Below, piece after piece: positions 28,780 through 39,600 of a stretch of 64,000 nucleotides of DNA. The notes under the pieces are model-generated. The model saw nothing but the letters and a program-made list of their open reading frames with translations, had not been told where the DNA came from and did not search any database. Made by a program: the position numbers and the translations under genes. Within the stretch, counting starts at the first letter, position 1; each line of letters opens with the position of its first letter. Where the stretch lies: the NCBI GenBank assembly GCA_029718625.1, contig CM056391.1, forward strand, positions 534,162 through 598,161. The letters run 5' to 3'. Source of the stretch: Synaphobranchus kaupii. Its lineage: Eukaryota > Chordata > Actinopteri > Anguilliformes > Synaphobranchidae.

Positions 28780-31152
28780 CTGGCAAACGAAGAGCCAGAG
28801 CGTTAGAGAGGCGGGCAGAGAGGTGATGTACCGTGACTGTTTTACTGTGACTGGCTGTCATTGTGCTCACTACCTGTCTCACACCTTTGATTGACACTCT
28901 GACTCACGGTCTCTCTGCCTTGCTCTTCCCCCCTGAGTAGCTTTAAAATTGTAATTGCAGAATCCTTTATTGGCAGGAAGGGCATGCTCCAAGGTTGCGA
29001 AACCTCTTAAAATGATGCAGAAGGGATGGAGGCTTTTATAGACAGAATATAACACAGCAAACTGAAAGGCCATAAACAAAATTGTCCGGCCTCTTTCTCC
29101 CACCTTTCTACAGGGGTCTGACTCGAGGAAATAAATCATTCCCAACATTCCCCTCTCTGTCCCTGGCCCCGAACTAGAGTGCACATCCTCCACTTCTTCT
29201 GGATTTCTCAAATCCAAATGAAATCCCAAATTCAAATCCAAATTCAAATCCAAACTCAATCCCGAATTCAAATCCAAATCCACATCTAATATTCTTTATT
29301 GTAGTGACTGATTTTTCCTTACGTCTCCCAGCCTTCACGAGTTGCAGGCCCCATTGGAGGAGGGGTAAAATGTCCCTCACCTTTCTGCCTGACGGAGCAC
29401 CAGATGGTGACAATGAGCACGCAGATGATGGTGAAGACCAGCAGCGCGAGGATGCCCCCTATCACAGCATAGGGTACTGCACTGTGGGCATCCACCACCG
29501 CCCCAGGATCTGAGGTGGAGACATAGGGGGTTAGTACAGTGCAAACACCCCCCCACCCCTCCCCTTTGGGAACAAGTGTAAACTGCGTCGTGGAGGGGGG
29601 TGGGGTGGGGGCAGTCTCACAGCAGGACAGTAACTGAATGAAGGTATCTGAAGGTCGGGCACAAGTTTCACGTCATGACTGAGTGTGATAAATACACATG
29701 AACTATGGGAAATGCAGTACCTACGCCGTCACTTGTGTACATGAATATGACACAGGAGAAAGGTGGACAGGGAGGTTAACACGGTCTACATGAGTACAAT
29801 GAAACAGGGTTGATGCATTCTCTGTGCTCAGAGAGAGGGAAAGAGAGGGAAGGAGGGGTGGCAGCAGAGAAGAAAGAGAAAGAGCCGGAGAAAGAGAGAG
29901 AGAGAGACCGAGACAGAGATTCAAGGTTTGTTCAGTAATATTTCATGAGGAGAGATGAAAAATTAACATAGCGGTGCCTACTGTGATCTCAGAGTGCCGA
30001 CGGCTGAGCGTTTAAAGATTGACAGAGCGCAGGGACTCTGCCGCGCCCCCAGGCCCCTCTTTTCCTTGACATTTTGGTGAGCCGGTGCCTTCAGAAACCC
30101 AGCAGGTGTTCTGCCGCCTAGCCGCCAAGTCGCCAGGGGAGGAACGCGCGCTCCGCTCTACGCCTCCAGGTCAAAGGGCCCTGCTCCTATTCAACATGCC
30201 CAAATACACATCCGGCCTGGCGCAACAGACGCTCCCCCCTGACCTAACATGCACGAGGCGGCTTTCTCTGGCGCTACGAAAGACCGCAAAACGAACGCGT
30301 ATCGTGTGTTATTCTCTCTCTTTTTTTTTTTCCTTCCTTACCGTTTATTATTGCAAGCCCCGTGGGGCCTGCCACCATAAATTCACTTTTAAAAAAACCG
30401 AATTGACTATGATAACTGCTGGAGTGTGATAAAAGATTTCCTGAATGGAGTTATACGGAGTATAATGTTGTTACATACAGCACACGCCGTCGTGCAGTCT
30501 TAGTGAGAGAGGCGCTGCAGCACATTTATACAGAGACGTCGCTATGAGGAGAGAGGGGGTGACAGAAAGCAGCTGACGGGACAGTATATTGCATTAGCAG
30601 TGGACTGATAGAGACTGAAAAGGGCAGGAGAGGGGAAGGTCATTGCAGACAAAGGGAGGGAGTGAGGGAGGGAGAACGGGACGCAAATCGAGGGGCGGGG
30701 CCGATGCCAGGGTCGCCCAGCCAACGCAGTGATTGACAGCGGAGGGGGGGGAAAAAAAAGGGAGAAAGGAGGCGGGTTTGAAAGGAGAGCAGGTTGTTTA
30801 CCTCTGGGGTCCAGGGCATCGATTGGGGTTAGGGAGGTTGGGACTGAGGTGGCGGTATGGGAGGTGGGAGGGGCCGTGGGAATGACAGACACGTTCTCTA
30901 CGACAGACACATTCTCTATGGGAGAGAGTGGCGGGAGGGAGAGAGACAATGTATGTTACACAGGCATGCAATGGGACTAAATTCTACTGCAGGACTACAG
31001 GGGCAGAAGAGTGAGCCGCTGTGATAAAACAATGCTGCTGGCGAGCAACTGTGGGAGACACCGTTATACAAATGAATTAATGCGTTAATAACACTCATAA
31101 GATGCTTAGGAAAATTTGACAGCTGGTTTCGGTTCTGCTTGGACCAAATGTC

Positions 31153-31183
<31 letters not shown>

Positions 31184-34100
31184 ACGTAGGAGTGTGTGAA
31201 TATGAGTTATAACAGCTACCCAGACCGGGGTCTGTCAGTGAGTCATTGGGACACATGCAGTGTCAGGTTTCAACCAGCAGAGAGCAGCAGATTCCCATCG
31301 TCTCTTCCCACAGTTGGACATACTCACCGGAAACTTCTACCTCCTTTCCCCAAGTCTGTTTAGTCCCTCATCGCTCACTCCCACCCTTCTCAAAACCCCC
31401 GTCAGCGCCTTCCTAAAATCAACCCATTTCTCTCTCTCTCTTACTCTGTCCAACTTTGTCTCACAGGGCTGGTACTAGTCCTCCTCTTGTCATCATATCA
31501 CCCCTCATCCCTCTCCCCCTGTACTCCTCCTCCCATCCCTCCGTCGGCTGTCCTCCCTCCATCCCTCCCTCTCTCATTATCCGGCCCAGGCGCTAAGCGG
31601 GTCTGTGCGTGTGTGTTGTCTCTCAGATTCCTCAGGTTCACGTAAGGGAAGGGGATTAATGGCGGAGAGGCGGGGGATCATTAATTGGACACTGATTAAT
31701 GGCCCTAAAAAACTCCGCCCAGTGAATGGCGGCGCATTGTTAAAGAGCCTTTTAACTGACGACGCCTCGTTATTGCCTCCCTCCCACACCCCCACACCCC
31801 CCCCCCCTCCCTTCCCTCCTTCTCCTCTCGCGGAATCTCAATCCCGCTCTCACTCCCCTCCGATCCTTCTCCTCGCCAATTTGCATTTCCTCCCTCTTGT
31901 AAATACAGATGTTAGGTGACAGTAGGCAGTTAAGTGAAGACATGACAAAGTATCACCCAAAGCCCGCTCGGAGAAGAAGCGCGGCCTTGCGTCGTAGAGA
32001 GAAAGTCCCCCACCTCCAGTTTCGAAATATGTATGAATAGCATCTCTGATTTCCCACATCCACTATCTTCAGTCTCACTTCATTAAATAAGGGACTGTGT
32101 TGCTTCTTCCAATTAGTACCACAGCTCATTAACACAAAGACATTGCTCGTCTTTCCCAAGAACATAACCATCTCGCTTTCCCTATCCATCTCTCCATCTT
32201 TTCATTTTTCCCTCCCCTCCGCCTCTTCCTCACGCCCTCGCAACAATTCAATTCTAATGGGGTTCGGTGGCAGCTCGATCCATCGCCGCGCCGAATTGCT
32301 TTTCAATTGCATAAGCGCGTCTGCAGGACCCTTGGAGACAATCAAAACATTCAGCTCAATGATCACCGCTCTTCTTTTCGCGAGTGGCGAAAAAAGAAAA
32401 AAAAAAACGTCTTGGGCGCGTGCAAAATCAAATAGGCACGCCAAATTCCCCCCCTGCGCACCACAAAAAAAAACAAAAAAACAACCGCGTATCAATACAT
32501 CACGGCCGACCGACGCTACGCTCTTAAAAGAAAACCAACCCCTAGTTCTGATAGCTAAATAAACCGTCTCCATCAAACTGACACTGCAAAAGCACCTTCG
32601 ACACCCAGATTTCATGTTATGTGGCCATTTTGGCAATAACAAGAAATAATAACAGAGCGTGCGAGAAATAGTTGGGGAGGAAATCCATTTGTTTGTGATG
32701 TCACAGAAGTATCATTCCAGCTGACTCATCTTCGCCAGACTCCGACTGGCTGCCTCCCCGGGGCAGCTGCTTCTCTCTCCCCACAATGCACCAGGGGATT
32801 CGGGCGGTGGGTGCGACTGACAGGCTTGAGCCCGCGTGTTAACCCGCCACCGACCCTCGGATGGACAGGGTGGGGGAGACCACACTCGCGGGGGAATAGG
32901 AGGATAGGAGGCCACAGATTTGGCGGGAGAAGCGAAGATAGTATTCCCGGAGCCAGGCACACGTCCCTTGCATATGCCAGGGAGAGGAAACGTGACATTC
33001 CCACCCACTGCCCCCCCCCAAAGGGGGCCTACTCTCAGATACATTTGATGCTCACAGTTGATATTGCTGATTGGGCTGCATCCAACAATCTACTTTCTCC
33101 AGAAAAGAGGAACACCTGCACCTCTGCCATTCCCCGACACTGTGGTAAAGTGCCGCACCAGCATGGATTCACCACCAGGGGGCTGCCCACGCGGCACTCG
33201 AGCAATCAATCACTTTGTCTCTTGCAAACGAGAAACAGGTTTTTAAATACAGCGTCGGATGCGTTTACCCTAAAGTAGCAGTTCCGGGTTTTACAAACGG
33301 ACGACAACTGCTGACAAACTGAAGAAGGATCGTCTTGAAATTATATGTTTGTTCGGCATGTGTTAGCATAGCAGAGTTGAAGAGCTTGTCTGATGAGTGT
33401 GTTTGTTTGGAATGTATCCTTGGCACCTCGGTGCTGAAAGTTAGCGAAAGCTATTTCAAAAGCTGTTTTGCGGAGGAAGGGGCACATTACTGGTGGCACA
33501 GTGGAATGGCCGTATAGTGATGGGGCGGTGTGAAACGGCTGTGGTCTCTCACCGTACACCAGCAAGGTGTAGCGGTCGGTGGAATGGTCGTATAGTGATG
33601 GGGCGGTGTGAAACGGCTGTGGTCTCTCACCGTATACCAGCAGGGTGTAGTGGTCGGCGGCTCGGCCGTAGTCGTTGTGCGCCTGGCAGAGGTAGGTCCC
33701 GTTGTGAGCCTGGCTGAGCCGCGACACCGTCAGGGTGGGGCCTGAGGTCTCAGCTCGTTCCGGGAGCGTGTCGTTCACCCTGAACCACTGCACGTTTCGC
33801 GGGCTACAGAGAGAGAGAGAGAGAAGGGGATGAGCAACAGAAAGAGAAAGAGAGAGGGGGAGAGAGGAGGCACAGAGAGGGAAAGAGAAAAAGGGAGAGA
33901 GAGAGAGAGGGGGGAGAGGAGGAACAGACAAGGGGAAAGAGAGAAAGAGGGAAGGAGGGAGAGGGAGAGAGAGAGGAGGAGAGGAGGAACAGAGAGAGGG
34001 AGGAACAGAGAGGAAGAATAACAAAGAGAATGAGGTAGATGGAAAGAGGCAGGGAGAAAGAGAGGGAAAGAGAGAAAGGGTAAGGAGAAAGAGAGAGGGA

Positions 34101-35432
34101 GGAGAAAGAGATGGGGGAGAGAAGGGGAAGGAGAGAAAGGAAAATAAATGAAGGGATGAGAAAAGAGACAGGGAAGCATAAAAAGATGGAGGGAGAGAAA
34201 GTAAGGAGTGTGCAAGACAGAGGGTGAGGGAGATGGGGATGATAGAAGGGGGTGGAGTCAGAGAGAAGGGGTGGAGTCAGATGGAAGAGGGTGGAGTCAG
34301 AGGAGGGAGCAGAACGGACCGAAAACCAGAGAGACAGCAGGAGAGGAGGAAAGGACGGACAGACAACGGGAGACGGAGAGCGGGAGGAAGAGAGGAACAG
34401 AAAAACAAAAGAGAGGAAGAGAAAAGACAAGGAGAGGGAGGGCAAGGAAGATGGGCAGAAGGGAAAGGAGGTGGAGATGAAAGGGATTAATGGGGGATCC
34501 ACACCGCAGCATGCCGAGAAAGGCAGACGGACGGACGGACGGACGGACAGATGGACCCGGCAAACGGGCCGAAAAGCCGATCCCGCCCGCCGGCTGTGAC
34601 ATCCACACCTCATCCGCTCTGGACGAATTACAATCCGGCACCGTCTGAGCGGCTAATCCGACCCGAGGGGAAGCTTTTAATTAAATCCTGCCCATGCGTG
34701 GCCCAGCAGCGGCCCAAGACAAACAGACCCGCCGATAAACACACCCGCCGCACAAAAGCCCGCGTCACTTCGCCTCTGATTAATGTCTGCCGAACGGCGG
34801 CCCGAGAGATCGTGGCGCTCGCCGGGGGTGTGGGGCTCGGCCGCGGCGCCGGGGGACTCGGCGGTATCGAGGAACGCTTAATCAATTCCTAGGAGAGCTA
34901 TCGGCGTTCTGTGATTCGTACAGGGCCCGCCTGCGTCTCCCGCCCTCATCCAGGAACAGTCAGAGATATAAAGGCGCTCACAGGCCACGCCCTCCCGAAC
35001 CGGCAGTGGGGATCACGCCTGAATGCTGGCTGCGGCTGCAGACGACTGGCAGTTCCAAACTGGGGTGGGAATTGGACATGCTCAGCCCCACATGTTGGGT
35101 GCCAAATTTATAACAAGATGTTCACAGACAGGTACAGGAAGTTGACAGGAAGGAAGACAGGAAGTTGGAAAGTGAGGTGTGGAGTCAGTTTGCACACATC
35201 CTAACTCATATCCTAAAATATACGCAAGTGTGACTTTTTTAATTCAAGGCAGACAATTCCTTTTTCATAAAGTCTGCTTACCGCTAAACTGGCTAAATTT
35301 GTTGAATAAAATTAACATTCAAATTTTTTTAAGTAAAAGTTGAACAGAAATGTTTATTGAATCCAGGCCATAGTTTAGTCACATGGACACGTACAGTAGA
35401 TATAGGCATTCACTAGCTCACTGACTTACATA

Positions 35433-35483
<51 letters not shown>

Positions 35484-35490
35484 AGACACA

Positions 35491-35563
<73 letters not shown>

Positions 35564-38500
35564 TCTCTCCTTCACACACACTCACAGTGGGTTTCCAGTG
35601 ACGGAGCAGACGAGACTAAGGGAGTCTCCCTCTCTCAGTATTCCAGGTGGTGGGAGGATCCTCACTGTGGGGGCAACTGAAGGGAGAGAGAGGGGAGTGG
35701 TACACATTAACCCAGCACCACTCTGCTGGGGTATAATTACACTACATTACTGCTGCCTTGGCAGCTCTATTGTCACTGTATTGAAGTTTAATCTTTACTG
35801 CAACACAACAGTGGGAACTCTCTCTGCAGAAGTGGCCGTACTGTACAGCAGTGGCATATAATGAAATTTTATGTGTGTAAGACTACAGTTGTATTGGAGC
35901 CTCTGTAAACTGCTTATAGCATTAGAGTAATTCTTTTTTTTATTTGTCTCAGATTTCCCCCCCTGTTTTCTCCCAATTTAGTGGCCAATTGTACTATGTT
36001 ATTCAATTCCCAGTGTAGCAACCACTTGAGAATTTGCCGCTACACAACCCCGTCAACCGATAGTAGGAAGGAGGGCCCAACGTCCTCTTCAGGGCGCGAC
36101 TCCTCCAAGCTCCTGACCGTGGTTCCAACTCGCCCGGGGTCGCTTTGCATGCTACAATTCTCTCCCGCCAAATCCCTCCCCCCACCCCGGGAGTAGCTGC
36201 ACAATTGCCGCTCCCTCAAGGCACCGGCCATAGTTGGATCTGGCAGGACCAGGGCTTGAACCTCTGATCCTCTGTGTGCAACTGCATCAACTCGAATTTT
36301 AACGATTTTTTAAAATTATTATTTTTTTTGTGGTGTGTAAGGACACTGCGCTCACAGTGCACATCTGCTTATAGTGTTAGAGCAATTCTGTGGTGTGTGA
36401 GGACACTGTGCTCACAGTGCACATCCAGCCGGTAGTGTTACAGTAATTTTGTGGTGTGTGAGGACACTGCGCTCACAGTGCACATCTGCTTATAGTGTTA
36501 GAGCAATTCTGTGGTGTGTGAGGACACTGTGCTCACAGTGCACATCCAGCCGGTAGTGTTAGAGTAATTTTGTGGTGTGTGAGGACACTGCGCTCACAGT
36601 GCACATCTGCTTATAGTGTTAGAGCAATTCTGTGGTGTGTGAGGACACTGTGCTCACAGTGCACATCCAGCCGGTAGTGTTAGAGTAATTCTGTGGTGTG
36701 TGAGGACACTGTGCTCACAGTGCACATCTGCTTATAGTGTTAGAGTAATTCTGTGGTGTGTGAGGACACTGTGCTCACAGTGCACATCCAGCCGGTAGTG
36801 TTAGAGTAATTTTGTGGTGTGTGAGGACACTGCGCTCACAGTGCACATCTGCTTATAGTGTTAGAGCAATTCTGTGGTGTGTGAGGACACTGTGCTCACA
36901 GTGCACATCCAGCCGGTAGTGTTAGAGTAATTCTGTGGTGTGTGAGGACACTGTGCTCACAGTGCACATCTGCTTATAGTGTTAGAGTAATTCTGTGGTG
37001 TGTGAGGACACTGTGCTCACAGTGCTCATCCAGCCGGTAGTGTTAGAGTAATTCTGTGGTGTGTGAGGACACTGTGCTCACAGTGCACATCTGCTTATAG
37101 TGTTAGAGTAATTCTGTGGTGTGTGAGGACACTGTGCTCACAGTGCACATCCAGCCGGTAGTGCCGAACTTTCTTCTGTGTCCCCAGGGCCGGGTGGGAG
37201 GCTTCGCAGCTGATTGGCGCGTTGTTGTCCCGCCTCTCTACCGGGATACGGATGGTGTTGGAAACGCTGTACGTCTTCCCGTAGTCCTGCTGTGACACCA
37301 CCCCTGAAGGGTGGAGGGAGAGAGAGAGAGACAGACCGACAGACAGAGAAAAAGAGAGAGAGGGGGGAGGGAGAAGAGAGGAATGTGAGTGTGAAACAGA
37401 TTTATTTCACGGCACGTCTTTATCACAAACTTTTTTTGACATGACTCCATGCTGAGTTTAAAGAACAACAGGCAAACTAAGTGCAGAGACAAAGGAGGGA
37501 GACGGAAGGAGGAGGAGGCGGGAGAGATAGCGTCTTAATTAAAGCGCGCCTCTATCAGTCAGGATCTGCACGTAACCTTTAATGTCACATCATATTTAAT
37601 TCATGCGGTCCCGCCGTTCCCGCGCACAGGACCCATACTTGTGCAACCCCATCACGCCAAAGGAGCGTTCCTGTGAGCTGAGACAGATCAGCACGGAAGA
37701 GAGAGGGGGAGGGAGGGAGAGGGAGGGAGAGGGAGAACGATGGATGGATGGATGGATGGATGGATGGATGGACGGACGGATGGATGGATGGACGGATGGA
37801 CGGACGTGACGGGCGGGGCACCTTGGATCTCGCGGCGGTCGCGCATCCATCGGAGCGTGGCGGGTGGCTTGCTGCGCGGCGATATGCAGGCCAGCTCCAC
37901 CTCACCCCCCTCCACCGCCTCTGTCTTCACCTCCACGGTGGGCACGTCGGGGGGCACGCTGACGGACAGTGTGGCCACCTGGTGGTGCGTGTCGTCCGTG
38001 TAGAGCTGGCAGAAGTAGCCGCCCTCGTCCCACACGCTGACGTTGCTGAGGGCGATGCGCACGAGCTTGGGAGTGAAGAGGACCATCTGGAAACGGTCGT
38101 CTTTCAGAGCTGAGAGGGAGAGAGGGAGAGAAGGAGGGAAGGAGGGAAGGAGAGAAAGAGGGAGACATGGAAAGAGGGAAGAAGGAGAGATGGAGAGAGG
38201 GAGAGAGGAAGGGAAGGAAAGAGAGGGAAAGGAGAGATGAAAGAAGAAAGGAGAGATGGAAAGAGGGAGAGAGGAAGGGAAGGAGAGAGAAAGGGAAAGT
38301 TAAGATGAGAGGGAGGGAAGGAGAGATGGAGTGAGGGAGGGAAGGAGAGATGGAGTGAGGGAGGGAAGGAAAGATGGAGAAAGGGAGAGAGGATGGGAAA
38401 GAGAGAGGGAAAGGTGAGATGGAGGGAAGGAGAGATGGAGAAAGGGAGGGAAGGAGGAAGAAGGGATACAAAAGGGAGAGGGAGGGAGAGAAATGGACGG

Positions 38501-39538
38501 TGCGTCAGAGAGAAGGAGGGAGAGAGATAGAGAGGGAGGGGGAGAGAGAGAGAGAAACGGGCAGGGAACGGGGCGAGGGAGAGACAGAGGAAGAGAGGGA
38601 AGGAGGGAGAGAGATAGAGAGGGAGGGGGAGAGAGAGAGAGAAACGGGCAGGGAACGGGGCGAGGGAGAGACAGAGGAAGAGAAGGAAGGAGGGAGAGAC
38701 AGAGGAAGAGAGGGAAGGAGGGAGAGACAGAGGAAGAGAGGGAAGGAGGGAGACGGAGTGTGAAGCAAGAGAGGGGGAGGGAGGGGACAGAGGGAGGTAG
38801 AGAGATGTGGAAAAAGAAGGGAAGACGGAACAAACAGAAAGATCAATAAAGGAGAAAATGGGGAGAGAGCGTGAAGGACGTTTGAAGTGGAGGAATAAGA
38901 GGAGGTGGCAGCGGGGAGGGGGGAGATGAGAGGGGGTGAAAATTGAGGTGGATTGGGAGGAAAGGCCAGAATGGGGGGGGGGTGGAAAGAGTCATAAAAA
39001 AGGGAAGGCAAGAAAGGAAAGAGAAAGAAAAAGAAAAGGCCAAGGAAGCAACGGTTTAGGAGGAAAATGGAGGGAGGGAGAGAACAGAGGGAGAGGGGGA
39101 ACAAGGGAGGTTGGGTTAATTCCAGCGTTTTGGCCAGCTAAACGATCACCCTCCCGAGCTGTAACACTGCACCAAGAGAGGGAGGGGGGGAGGAGAAGAG
39201 AGGAACAGGGGGAGGAGAAAATTACTCTCCTTCTGTAGTGAGAGAAAAACAAAAAAAAGTCGATGGTCAAAAAATAACAATAACCAATAATGATGATAAC
39301 TGTCATTTTCTGACAGAAGCTCGATTGGTATTGTCTGAAAAATTCCCCAAACTCACTTTGTATCGACTGCCTGCGAGGTCTCTTCACTCACCCCGAGTCT
39401 CTTTCTTTGTGTTCATCTACGCACAGGTAGAATCACTGTACCCTTGTACAATTTCCCTCATCACAATTCATTATGTCGAAAACGTAACAGATTGTGTGAG
39501 AGAGAGAGAAAGAGAGAGAGAGCGGGTCCGTGTGTGTG

Positions 39539-39600
<62 letters not shown>

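Noticed and set aside
33804..34613. Ser/Pro/Leu-rich open frame of 269 codons on the minus strand
   Set aside because: It is the pyrimidine tract of a cadm4 intron; its composition explains the frame.
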